DNA of 64,000 nt, taken from assembly GCF_000208865.1 (NCBI RefSeq), contig NC_018396.1:1054001-1118000 (forward strand), read 5' to 3'. Below, in pieces: positions 22,801 through 35,100 of this stretch. The notes under the pieces were generated by a model that worked only from the letters and a program-made list of their open reading frames with translations, did not search any database and had not been told where the DNA came from. Each line of letters begins with the position of its first letter. The first letter of the stretch is position 1. Source of the stretch: Neospora caninum Liverpool (Eukaryota > Apicomplexa > Conoidasida > Eucoccidiorida > Sarcocystidae). Made by a program: the position numbers and the translations under genes.

Positions 22801-25800
22801 GCGTGCGAGAGGAGAATGTGGTGAATGACATCGGCGAGAGTTTTAATTGGCAAGTCAGGGACCTGTGTCGCGTTGCTTTCGTATTTCATTTCCACAGGCG
22901 TCTTTAGGATTTGCAAACCGTCAGGGGCGCAGAGGCAATAATCCTGAATCGCCTGAACGGACAGCGGAAGCGCAGCGATCGCGGTGGAAGACAGGAAAAC
23001 AAACACCAAGTGAAGAGAAGAAAGAAAACCCCCTAGCGTTGCATGAGTGTCCAAAATCGTCAGCACCTAAACCAAAGATGTGGCCAGCTCATCGCGAGGC
23101 TCGGAGGAACGGCTGCTTGGCGAGTCTAGCGAGCAGAACGAAAGGCGAGAGAGGGGGAGAAGATGAGGGAGAGCGAAAAGAAGAGGGAGAAAAGAAGAGA
23201 GAGAAAAGAAGGAAGAGAAAAGACGGAAGAAGAAAGAGATAAGCCAGAAGAAAGGAGAGGACGAATGGCGTGTTCTCACCTGGCAGAAGAACCAAGTCGC
23301 ATCTCGGGCGTTGTAGCGGGGATTGTTGCCAGCGTCGAGGAGATTGGGGATGAGGCCGTGTCGCATGACGCGCGCAAAGCCGAGGATCTCTGCCTTTGCT
23401 GCGTCGTATCGACTGCGCAAAGAACGGAATGCAGAAAACCCCACACATGCGTTTGTACCGGTGGTGGTACATATCAGAGGAAGGCAGTGGCGGTAGGTTT
23501 TAATATCTCCAAAAGTTTGTCACGCCTGAACTCCTCGTAGTTACGCGTCTGCAGTCGCATGCCCCTAGCTCTCTGTCGATACTCGGCCTTTCCCCGCACC
23601 TAAACTCCCCCCCCCCCCGCCCACCCCACCCCGCATGGAAATCCGCGGATGTCTTCTTTCCGCTCGCTGTCTTTGTCTCCTCCCTCGCCTTCTCTCCCTT
23701 TCCTTGCCTCCTTCTCTCCTTTTCCGTCCCTCCTTCTCTCCTGTTTCTTTCCTGCTTCTCTCCGTCTCCTTCTGCGCCCTTCCCGCTTTTGCGTCGACGT
23801 GTTTTTCGCAACCCGTCGTATTCTCGACGCACCCGGTGGCGAGGAGAATGCCTCGGAGGGCAATGAAGGTGTCTCTGCCCCAGGCGCGCATGAATCCCGA
23901 GGAGAAGAACGGCAGGCCTGCGGCGATGCTTGGCTGCTGCGTACCCCACACGAGGGGCGCGGAGGGGACGAAGGAGTACATCTGCAGCGTGGCGACACTC
24001 AACTCGGCCAGCAGCCGATCTCCCACGGAACTGCACGTCTCGAGCAGGCCTCGATCTCCACAGTCCGCGCGGGCCTTCTCTTTCTTCGCCGCCACCCCGT
24101 TCTTCCGGCAGGCTTCGTTGCTCACGCCATCCACGACTGCATCCGCTGCCTGCGTCTCCGCACGCGCATCGCCCTCGCCTCTCTTCGCGGAGCCGCCTCC
24201 CGACCCAGCGCGCCCTGGCTGTGTCAGGGGCATCTGGTCGACCACGAATCGGCAACAGGTTGCGTAGGCGTGAGACAGGATGGCGTCGGCGTAGAAAGGT
24301 CGCAACCAGTCGTAGACGGGGAACTGGTGCTCGACGATATCTACCGCTTCTTGCAGCCACTGCTTCAGGGGCTTGAGGCACTCTGGAGCGATGCGGTCGA
24401 CGGAGTACCTGAGCAGCCAGAAGCCTTGCTGGAGATTCCGGAAGAACGGGTGGTCGGTTTGGCGCTCGAATGCGAGGACACGGACTTGGTCCAGAAGTGC
24501 AGCGGGTCCACAGAGCCCCGCGTACACCAGCTGGCCATACCCGGCTACGTTGTAGGTCCCGGAGCCGCGGTCGCGCTCTTCTTGGTCGCACGAGTAGAGA
24601 AGCTCCGACATCGCCGTCAGAGACACTTCCCGCAGGCGCGGATACAACTGGGACGCGTGGAACCGCAACGCGGAGTGCGGCGCCGCTGCAGGGGTGAAGA
24701 GCGGGTTCCTTTCACGCGCGAGCGCGACGGCCGAGGCGTCGAGGAAGGCAGACCCAGGCGCCGTGCACACAATCAGCGCCGACCCCCGCGGGAAGTTCTG
24801 CAGGCGAAGACAGGTCGTGTTCGACGCGCCGTCAAAGTGCGTGTTCGGCGCAAAGTGACTGAGATCCGAAAATACCCTCGCAGCCCCCGGCAAACCGTTG
24901 ATCCGCGAAGCCGCAGGCTGGAAACGGTCGCGGGCGTCCCCAGGGACAAACAGCGTCGCCATCAACGGAACCTCCTTGATCTTCCCACTCAACTGAATCT
25001 GCGAGCACGAACGAGAGAAGGAGAGAGAGAAAAGAGACGGTGAGAAACAGAGAAAGAGATAACGCGGAGGGAAGGACCGTGAGAGGGAGCGATGGCGGTC
25101 CAGATGTGGCAGCGACCGCGCGAGGACGCCCGTCTGGCGCGGACGGGAGTGAGACCAAAGCAGAGCCCAGGCATCGTTGCGGGGGCCGTCTCTCGACTCA
25201 GTCTTCCGATTTGCGGCGTGGGCATGCACTCACCTCCGGGAGAGGCGGGTCACCTTGTTGCCACTGGTAGGCACAGCGCGCAATGAAGTAAATGCATTCG
25301 TGCGTTTGCGGATGGTGGCGCACGGCGACTACGAGGTCGTCCGATTTGCACTCCGCAGCCAGTTGGTTGAATCCTTCTTGGCCTGCCTTCACGTGCATGG
25401 CGTTCATGATGGGCCGAATCGACAAGATCCCCGGCAACGAATCGCCTGAAAAGAAACGGAAGGCTTCTGCGCAGGCGAACTGCACCAGGCGCGAGACGCA
25501 AAGCACAGAAAGACAAGCAGAGAAGGGGAGGACGGACAACAGAAAAAGAGAGACAGGGGACGAGCAGCATACGGTTCACAGGAAGAGACAGTTTGGTGTG
25601 CGCGCATCCGGCGCGAGGCTGCACGCCAGACAGTTTGAACCAAAAAGAGGAAACAGCCTCCAGCGCCGCCCGCAGGTTTTTCTCCCCACGAGCGCCCCGC
25701 TCCCCGCGCACATCCGCGCGCGCGCTAATTCCCGGACCTCGGCTCCATGACACCCGTTTCTCGTGCTCGTCCTGCAGATCAGCCGCCGAGCTCGCCTGTC

Positions 25801-28514
25801 GAGTCGTTTTTTTTTCTTCCTCCCCTCCAGAGGCCGCGCTTCGTTCGCACCTGGATTTCCAGATCCATCGAGACTGGAGCCGTCGGTGGAGAGGACGTTG
25901 TTCTCGTTTCCGCCGACGCGTTCGCGGGGCAAGTCGGCGTTGACAGTCCAGTTTCCGTCGACGATGAACTTGAACTCGAGTCGCTCGGGAGTCTCTTGGT
26001 CTGCGTTCCCGCCTCGCGCATAGTGCACGCCCTTCCTCAAGACGACTTGGAACTGTCCCCGCTCGTCGCGCGTCCCCTCCACGTCCTGTTGCCAGCCGTC
26101 CCAGCTTCCACGCACCACGACGTGGCCGCCGCCGTGTGTCCACGCGAGTTTGATTTCCTCGGGTAGCTTTCTGGCCGGGGCATGCGCCGCGCCGTTTGCC
26201 TTCTTCCCCTCCGTCGCGTTCATCTTGTGGCTCGGACTCGGCGCCTTCCCGGCGACCAAGTCGAGCGGGTTCAGCAGCGGCACCTCGCCGTGGTAGTCCT
26301 CGTACCGGCGGTCTTCGGCGACGACCGACAGCGTGCGCGGGACGAGTTCGTCGTAGCCGCGCGTTGAACCGACGGCGCAGCCTGCAGAGGCGAGAAGCAC
26401 GGCGAGAGGCAAAGCTGCGCCAGGCGTGAACTTTTGGCTGGGAGTCTCGTTGTCGTGCGTGCAGTCGTAGAACAGCGCGGGGCACACCGCCGGACGAAGC
26501 GGGACGCCTCGGCACTCTGAGACTGAAGTCGGGCTCTCCAGCTTCGCCATGTGGTCGGGCGCGCCGAGCGAAGCGCCGGCATCGTCTTCGCGCTTGGCGT
26601 GCTCCGCCGCGTGCGCTGCGCCGTTCTTGGGGGTCTTGTGGCGCGCGCTGCCAACCTCCGTGGCGAGGGCGGCTTCGTTCCGGTCGAGCGCCGCCACTGG
26701 CGACAACTGCCCGAGGCCGTGCTGCATGCCGAATTTCTTCAAGTGGTTCACGAGGTCCCAGGCATCGTGCGTCTGCATGGCTTCGCGCACCAGCGCGTTG
26801 ATCCCCAGGCAACGCTCAAAGTGCAGATCCATCGCCTGACTCCCCGTGAACAACTCTGCAAACACCCAAAAGTCTGGTCGAATCCGACGACACTCCCGAA
26901 GCATGTGCTGCAAAAAAGGGGGAAAACAGACACACCGACACTCTTGGTTCCAAGCCGACACGAACGGCGCACGAGAGAGGAACGGTGCGTTTTTGAAAAC
27001 GCTGTGTAAAACGGAAAAGACCTTTTGGACGAGAGGCGAAACGGTCTGTACAAAACGCGGTCGGGAGGCGGAGAGACCACGGCGCACGTTCGCGTCGAGA
27101 GGCTGGGGAGTCTGTGGCCGAGAAAAGCGGACACGGTTGACAGAGACAGGCCTTGCAGAGCACAGGCGGACGCGCTGCGCGCAGGAGCGCCAGCGGGCAG
27201 CTGCGGTACCTGAGCAACGTGGATCGGCGTGGAGTGGCAGTTGTCGAGGCGCACGCCGTGGAAAGCCTTGGCGGCGATGCGGCAGTACTCGGTCATGTGG
27301 TTCCAGAGGAAAGGCGAGTCTTCGGGGCCAGTGCCGTATCTGCAAAGGCCGAACACTCAAGGAACGGGGCTGTCTCTCAGGCACCACGCCTCCTGGAACG
27401 GGACGTTCTCTCTCAAAAAACAGAAGAGAATCTCCCCTTGTCGCGACGCCACAGCCGCACCTGCATGCACCCTTCGCAGTGCCGGTGCTACAGGTCGTGA
27501 CGGAAATGTGGTAGAGATGGCGCTCGAGACGGAGACGAAGTTGCCGCTAGAGACGGGGGGCTACACACACACACGCAGACGAATCCAGGATAGCGAAGGC
27601 GACTGTCGCCAAGTCTCCACAAGCACACACATGCAAAAGCGCACGCTCTCACCGGAGCTTCACGCAGTCTGACCAGACCACGAGTTCGCGTCGGAGGTAG
27701 ACGAGGGCGCCTGCAGCGGCGAAGTCTTTGGTCGCGTCCCAGCCCATGACCCATCCGTTGTTGGCGAGGACGGTCCTCTTGGTGACGTCCGGTTCCTCTT
27801 CATTCAGCGGAGTGAAGTAGCGCGGCGCGAGAGCCTCCCAGTGCTTCAAACCTAAGGGCCCGCGCCGACACTGCAGCCGCTCCCACCGCGCGTGGCCTTC
27901 GACGGCTTGGCGCACAAAGTTGGCTGACTCGTGCGCCTTTTCCAGAAGTCGCGAATTCACGCCTCCCAGCAGCCGCCGGAGACGGTCTTCTTGGGAGCGC
28001 GGGAAAAGGTTGCGAAGCACGGAACCCGGAATCACAATCGTCGCCCCCCGCTTAATACCCACCAGCTTCAGTGCCTACAGAGCGGAGAACGGAGGAGAGT
28101 GACGACAAAGGGGAACCTGGGAAAGGAGACAGAGGGAGACAGAAGAAGGACGCAGAGGGGAGCCAGGGGAAGGAAACGCTTCGCACGATGCGACGGGGTC
28201 CTAGTGCAGAAAGGCTCCTTGTGCTCGCCTGCGCACCTCCACCCCACGGCCAGCAGCAGATGGATCAAACGGGCATTCGCGAAGGAAAATAAAGTGAAAT
28301 GCACAGGCGGGTGCCAAGACACCACTCCAGGGGGAGGCAGACCAGCAAGCGAGATCGCGCGCGCCAGGCAGAGTGGGCAGCGGCGATACACGCTCAACCG
28401 GCAAAGCAAAACAAAGTAGCTGACTCGCTCCGGAAGTTCCGGCCTTCTCCTCGCGATAGAGCTACGCACCAATCCATCTATAGGCTTCTGCTCATATCCT
28501 TCGTCACCTTCTCC

Positions 28515-28582
<68 letters not shown>

Positions 28583-29413
28583 TTCGACTATGTGCATACA
28601 CATGTAGGGGTACGTGAGCATACGTATATGCAGCATCGACGTGTATGGCAGTAAACCAGTAGGGAAACGCAGAACCGATATAGGGAGCTTTTTAGCTGCC
28701 TAAATGCGTTTCGAAACGGAGAGAGGTATCGCGCAGAGCGCGTGTCGTGAATGCCTCGACTACATTGTGCGTTTACCTCATTGAAGAGGCGTTCGTGCAT
28801 CTCTCCATCGTTCAGGGATTGCTCTTCGCCTTCTGGTCCACCTGCCGCGAGCGCGTCGATCCACGCCTGCACGGTATTGTCGATGTGCAGGAGAAACCAC
28901 TCTTCCATGCGGAAGGGTTTGAGAAGCTCTTCGTCAAAAGCGCGCATCACGTTTTGCAGCTGGCCCTCGTCGTTGATGTCTTTTGTCGCCCCGTACTTGT
29001 CGCGAAACTCGCCGCGAACGACGCGCTGACTGAACTCCTGGATCTTCCAGTCGAGCTCGTACGCGCTACACAGCCACGGCGAGTTCGTTGGGCTGTATCT
29101 GCAGACACCCCCAATGCACACAGAGTCTCCGAAAAAAAAGTGTCTCCAGCACCCTCCCCCCCACGCGATCGAAACGAGGTGGACCAGCAACTAAATGGAT
29201 ACACGGAGGCAGCCCCAGTGCGACGCATTCACGGTTACCGCCTGGCCGCCCTCTCTGCGCCGACGGGATTCTGTCGCTCTCCGCACGCGGTTAGGACGCC
29301 TCCACACGCGTGCATCTGCTCCCTGTTCCTGTGCTTTTTTATGCAGGCTAAATGGCTACAAGTTGCGCAAATTTATACATATAGGCAGAACGGCCCATCC
29401 TATATATATATAT

Positions 29414-29455
<42 letters not shown>

Positions 29456-29478
29456 TTAGATTTAGATTTATTTATGTT

Positions 29479-29514
<36 letters not shown>

Positions 29515-32189
29515 ATATGCGTGTAGATATGCAGGTGTGGATAGCAACGTGGTGGGCGGAGCAAACGAGAGGGCCCTATGAAGACAGGGAGAAGAAGGAG
29601 TTGTGGCTCAACGAACCCGCTGTCGGGATGGTCTCGCAGCCAAGGACTGTTGCTGGCCGTGTGGTTCAGGACGAGGTCGATAGTGCTGAGCAGTCCGAGG
29701 TCGGTTTCCATCATGTGGATAATGGCCCTCAGTTCTTCCAAGCCCACGACTTCGCTGCTGTCGGCTCGCCTCAGAGGCATGACAGGCTCCGGCAGCCCGG
29801 CGCCCGCGGCGTCGCCACAAGCCTCCAGGTGTCTCGATTTCAGCGAGCGGTCGTCCAGGAAGAACTCGCTGATGTGCAGTTGGTCGGCAATGCTGCATCG
29901 CGACCGCAGCAGAAAACAGACAAAACCGAGAGGCCGATGCAGCCACCAGGCGCGGACGTCATCCTGTCCATTTATCTATCGCAGGCTCGGTCTAGTCCAT
30001 GGTCCACATGCATGCAAACGCAGGATCCATATCCCATATACTCAGAGGCATCAGGCGCACAGAGAGAAAACAAGAGACACAGAGAAACAGGGCCAGTCGC
30101 AGACAGAGAGAGATTGGCAGGGACGGGGAGAGGGAGGCACACAGATAGGGACATTTGTACGAGGCGAAAAAGCGAGGGTTGACGAGATATATACCGAGAC
30201 GCAGAGAGGAGAGGTCGGTGGATACAGAAATACACGAAACCGGAATTAGGTAGGAAGGTACACAGATATACTTGAAGGAGTGACATTAAAAACAGACGTC
30301 AACTGCTTTTCCCAGGGCTGCAGACCACATGCAATATGTCGGTTCTCGTTTTACAGTGCATGTAGAATTCATACATGCACCTATGTACAAGCATGACGAG
30401 CCGGCAGAGGTACAGATGATTCGCTGATTTCGATGTGGCGAGAGTCACACGCAACGCGGAAAGCAAGCGCTCACCTGTAGCATGAGCCCGACTCGCCAAG
30501 AGCCTGGAGAGGCGTGAAGTGGATGACGTTGTAGCCGAGCTCTCCAGTCTGCGTGAACATGCGCCGCCATCTGCAAAACCAGACAGGGACACACGAAACT
30601 CCTCCTCCGTCTGTCTCGTTCCCCTGCATCGCTCACTCTTCTCTCGCCCACTTATTCCTCTCTCTTGCTATATATATGTATATATATACAAGTATGTATC
30701 TTCCCTTCTACTGACGTACCTTTACCCACGTAATATATATATATATATATGTTTTGTGTACCTATCGTTTGATCGTCATTCTCTCGTTCGCTTTGCGTAA
30801 TTGCGTTTTTCTTATCTCTGTCTCTAATCGTACAATATAAATGCCTCAGCCTCTCGCCTTCTCTGTCTCTGCCTCATTCTTTGCCTTTCTGTCTCCACCG
30901 TTCTCTTTCTGTCCCGCGAGATTCTCTGTCTCTCCCCCTGTCGTTCTTCCTCTTTCTCCCTCCGTCGCTCACTACCATTCTCTCCGTCCTCTTCATTTGC
31001 GTTGTCACCGGCCTTACCCGCTGAAAGGGCCTAGACACCTGGAGAGGACGGTTTGGACGGAGATGCTTTCTTGTTTGAGCGGCACACCGTTGATGCTGAG
31101 GGAAGGTTCAACGATGACCACCGAGGCAGGCGAGCGCGCGCAGGCGTCAGCGTCTCCTGTGTGGTTAGTGCGCTTCGGACAAGGCGCAGGACCATACTGA
31201 AGCTGAATGCGATACGGGCCTGAACAAAGAACGAGAAGACGAAACACGCAATCGCTCTCTCTATCTCTCTAAAACACATCACCCCCAGATACATCGACGT
31301 ACATGCATGTAAATGTATATTTTTAGAATTTGTCGATATAGATTTGCATTTTTATACATATATATATATATAGATATATATATATATATATAGATATATA
31401 TATGTATATACGCATGCTCCTCGTGTTTTGTGAGTTTAGGGTGGACGGCCGTGTGTCCGCAACCCTGTCGCAATCCGTTGAAGGGATTCTGTTTCTTTCC
31501 TTCGCGGTTTGGTCATTGCGAAGTGTCTGTGCGTCGCCGGGCTCTCCTTTGCTTCGCACTGGGCCTGTGCGCATGCGCATGCGTGTGTGCGCACCTGCCA
31601 ACTCAGCTTTGAACGCAAAGACGAGGGTTCCGAACTCCGCCGTTCGCTGCGGAAGCCGCTCCTCTTTGCCCAGCGGCGACTCCGCGATGCACCCGACGAC
31701 GGGGAGAGGCTGCGAGCCGTTCAAAGCCACCAACTCAATCGTCGTGCCTGAGCAACAGAGACTGGAGGAATCGACACATGAGGAGAAGGAACCAGAGAAG
31801 GAAGAACGAGGCTGAAGAAGGCGGCGCGGTGTGTGAAAGGCTAAGGAACCGGATGAAAACAAAAGAGCACGACCGAGACGACCGTGAGACGAAAGGTGAG
31901 GTGCGAGCGGAACAATAGGCGAGCGAGTGGCGAAACCTGAGGCGAGAGGGAGAGGGAGCGACGAGCGGACAAACACGACTGCGTTAGGAAGAGAGAGGAA
32001 GACATCTCTCTTCTGGATGCCAAACGTACCTTTGGAGACACGGAAATTTCCAGCAGACTTGTTGGGAGCATCCAGAACTCCGTCAGCGTCGAAATACGAA
32101 ATGAAGACCTCGACAGACTCTCCAAAATGCGCGAGGGCCTCCTGACCCGGCTGGGGCAGGCGGTTGGGGTTCAAAGCTGGAAGCGGCAT
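19493..32189 (-). CDS. AGL: glycogen/amylopectin debranching enzyme (GH13-type transferase + GH133) with internal CBM48
   Basis: Nineteen minus-strand exons, all phase-consistent (5529 nt, 1842 aa): 32189-32030, 31747-31595, 31219-31039, 30570-30475, 29892-29617, 29098-28777, 28074-27653, 27339-27210, 26907-25851, 25445-25234, 24998-23833, 23412-23280, 22952-22797, 22528-22364, 21925-21787, 21697-21465, 20857-20693, 20253-20030, 19631-19493. It is the eukaryotic bifunctional enzyme: 4-alpha-glucanotransferase, then amylo-alpha-1,6-glucosidase, breaking down cytosolic amylopectin. N-terminal half: [13 protein letters not shown], nucleophile Asp569 in [14 protein letters not shown], Glu598 in [10 protein letters not shown], Asp732 in [10 protein letters not shown]-terminal half: [71 protein letters not shown] and the end [15 protein letters not shown]. 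Residues about 830-922 are an extra carbohydrate-binding module. Human AGL is ~1530 aa; the surplus is this module plus charged insertions. Start context CAAAGATGCC is good. Confidence 0.95.
21042..21055. repeat. quasi-palindrome variant GCTGT-CCCT-ACACC
   Basis: Copy of the dispersed motif inside the GDE intron 20858-21464. Confidence 0.85.
25882..26160 (-). other. CBM48 / AMPK-beta-type glycogen-binding module within GDE
   Basis: Residues about 830-922 of the debranching enzyme, all within exon 9. The sequence reads [20 protein letters not shown], then a Phe/Val strand region, then [17 protein letters not shown] and NENNV. This matches the AMPK-beta glycogen-binding domain pattern WTGGG...GSFNNW...YKFFVDGQW...NN. 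The carbohydrate-contacting tryptophans (SWDGW, GNW) and the terminal Asn pair are present. The usual animal and fungal debranching enzymes have no such domain at this place, which is the linker between the transferase and glucosidase halves. Confidence 0.88.
28518..28583. repeat. (TA)n microsatellite
   Basis: TA tract with one CA interruption, in the GDE intron 28075-28776. Confidence 0.95.
29399..29514. repeat. compound (TA)n-(GATA)n-(TA)n microsatellite
   Basis: TA, then about nine GATA units (29416-29453), three TTTAGA/TTTATT steps and a second TA run, in the GDE intron 29099-29616. Confidence 0.97.
31355..31402. repeat. (TA)n microsatellite with GATA interruptions
   Basis: In the GDE intron 31220-31594. 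Confidence 0.93.
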
Positions 32190-35100
32190 CTTTGAAAAAG
32201 AGAGAAAACAGAAGAGGAAAAAGAAGGGAAAACACCGGAACCGACGGAGAAGGAGAACACAGTTGTCGATTCGCCTCCCGGCAGGGCGGGGGACGAGTGG
32301 GATGCAGAAGGCGCGGTAGGCAGACAAAATTCGCCTCTGCAGTTTACGCAAGGCCCCACGCAGTGCCCGCCTTGACAAGGAAGAGGCGAGAAAGCAGATA
32401 GAATGGAGATAGAACGGAGAGAGGAAGGACAGATAAAGGAGAGGTAAAGGAGAGATAAAGGAGAGACAAAGAGACACGAACGGAACGGATGCGACAGGAA
32501 GAAGTGCGACGTCGACGACGACACTGGAGGAAGTGCCGGAATGTGGAGGAAGCTCGGCGGAAAAGCAGGGGAGCTCTAGAGACGAGGAAGAAGATGGATA
32601 TCGAACGACGCGAACGAAGAGGGTGGAGAAGAGAGGGGAGACGATGCTCGATTCCTTAGCAAAAGACGAGGGAGGGCGAATGACGAGACAGTGAACAGAA
32701 CAGAGACTGGAAGCTCACTCTTACTTTTGCCTTCCGAGTACGGCAACAGAGAAACAAAGAAAGCGAAGACGAGATCTACTAAAGGAAAGTAAACAAACAG
32801 TTCCGTGGGTACCCCTGAGCGTGGGGTACGTACACACCGCAAACACAGATCGAATGCTTCCACGCAACGCACGTCTCTGTTCCCAGACGACGGGAAATCA
32901 CGAGGATTTTGTGGAGGCAAGACGCTGAGTGTCAGATGAACGCAGACAGAAGAAAGTGTTTTCCTTCTGCCTCAGAGGTACGCGTCCCAGCCTGCCGCCT
33001 CGCGGTTTCTATCGCTGGAGAAAGAGGCCTGTCGCAGAAAGAGCGCGTTCTCGAGAAAAAAGGCGATAGCGCTGTCGCCTGGTGCAAATACAAGCATAGC
33101 AACATCTACCGATAGATCGACATTTAAATATTCAGGGACATATTCAAATGTGTATGAATGGAAAGACGCCATGCATATGCATATATACCCATATCTATAT
33201 ATGCGGTCTGTACGGGTTGTGGGGTCTCCAGGGCCGACACGTTGCGTAGCTTTGTACACGCACAAAAAGGTAATGACCCTCAAATTGTCGTTCAAGAAAC
33301 GAGGGACAAGAGGAACAGCACACAAAGGTGTATAGTCACAAGGACGGAGCGCACGTGCTCTCCCTCAGTGTGGAGAGAAGAAAGCAAGCCAGAGAATCCA
33401 AACGGCTAGCGTTGCTGCCTATGGAATGAAAAGACAAAGGTGAAGAGGCGTTCGGAAAAGGGTGCCCCTGTGAAAAGAGAGAGGAGCTTCGTGTCTCGCA
33501 GCTGTCGCCGCCCCGGCTAAAGGGCCTCCCGCAGGCTCTTCTCTGGATCGCCGTTTGCAAGAAACGAGAAGAGGGCCGCGCAGCACGGTCTGAGAGGTGC
33601 GAGCCAGGCATCAGAGATGGGCACACCTCGCCTGCCCCCTTCTCAAGCACAGAATCGGATAGAAAAGGAGCGAAGAATTTGAGGCGGGACAAGACGAAAC
33701 GAAGACCAACCCCGCAGGTTTGCATGTGACGATCTGGTGAGACACGGAACTGGCGGGGAAAAGGGGACAGTTAAACGAATAGTAAGGCATATGAGGAATT
33801 TGTCTGTACGGGGATAGAAGGGTGTATGGAAGTATATCTGTGGCGTCCTTTTTCCTTTGAAACTTCTGTGGCGACAGACGAATGTCGGCGCTTGCTTGTG
33901 GACGCGACCTCTGTGTTCCACAGGCGTGAGAACAGCCCAGAAGGATCCCGTTTGTGCTGAGGAAAGCGCGTTCTGAAGCCTTGCGCTTTCTGGACGAAAA
34001 CGCCGGAAACCGCCTGCTCTTTGGCTGCGGTGTGCATCCCGTCGTGCACAAAACCTCGCACAGAGAGGAACACGCGCGGCGCATGTGCGTTTTGCTGCTA
34101 AGAGCAGTGTGCTATTCACCGTCTGACACCACAGCAAAGCTCCAGACGGCGCGAAACCGACGAGACAACGGGTGCGGCGGGGAAACGAACGGTGGACGAT
34201 AGCCTTGAGAAAAGGGGAAGCACGAATATCTTGCGGGCGAAAAGAGAGGACGCGGTGGAACGCATGAGAAATCGCGCTTTTCAGAGAAACCGGCTAGCGG
34301 CGAAATGGGAGCGGCATCCGAGGTGGATGTACACTCGAGATCTCAACGGCTTTCTGTTGGGGCCAGTGCGTTGTCGCGCTAAAAGGAAGAAAGCAGAGGC
34401 GTTTGCAGGACTCACGTTCTGCCGACAGTTTTTGCAGTATCGGAGAGAGGGGGGCGCGAGGGAACTTTCCAACAGGTTCGGGGTCCAACAGGTTCGGGGT
34501 CAAAAAGTGTGCGATCCCTCTCCTTCGCGGCGGCCCGGCGGCGCCGGCTCACCACCCGCGCGTGCCTCGCTCTCGTGCCTTGTTGCGCGTTTTTGAGTGC
34601 GTCAAGGCTGCTTTTTTGGCGCGACAAAAGACGCCAAGAAGGCCCGCCACAGCGCGCACGAACCCGGAGAGAGCGAAAACCTGCGTCTTTCAGACCGCGT
34701 CCCTGGCCTTTTTACCCCTGTTCCCCTCGAAGGCGCAACTCCCTGCTCACCGCACATCGCTCCCGCCCCCAAACTGCAAGGATCCGTCATGTCCACACCA
34801 TTGGAAGTGCACACGCAGACATACAACGAATTTATGTAAATACAAAAAAAATGTCTCAGCGCCCAGATATCTGTATGTAGACACATGTGTGTTCACGTGT
34901 GTCCTAATATGTATATCACTATAGAGAGGTGTTAGCAACAAAACGTTTTTATCCCCTGAGCACGCAGATATCGAGAGAGGCAGTTGAAAAGCCCTGAGAT
35001 GTTCCGTCTTACTGGCCAGCTTCCTGGCGATGTTTTTGTTCTACGCTGGCGCTGGGGCGAGTGAGGTGGGGCCGCCTACTTGTGAGATGCCATGGGTGAT

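Noticed and set aside
31031..31047. GGTGTCTAG (minus strand) as a further copy of the dispersed quasi-palindrome
   Set aside because: Only one arm is present; it is the splice donor of GDE exon 3 and lacks the ACACC/ACAGC partner at the 4-bp distance.
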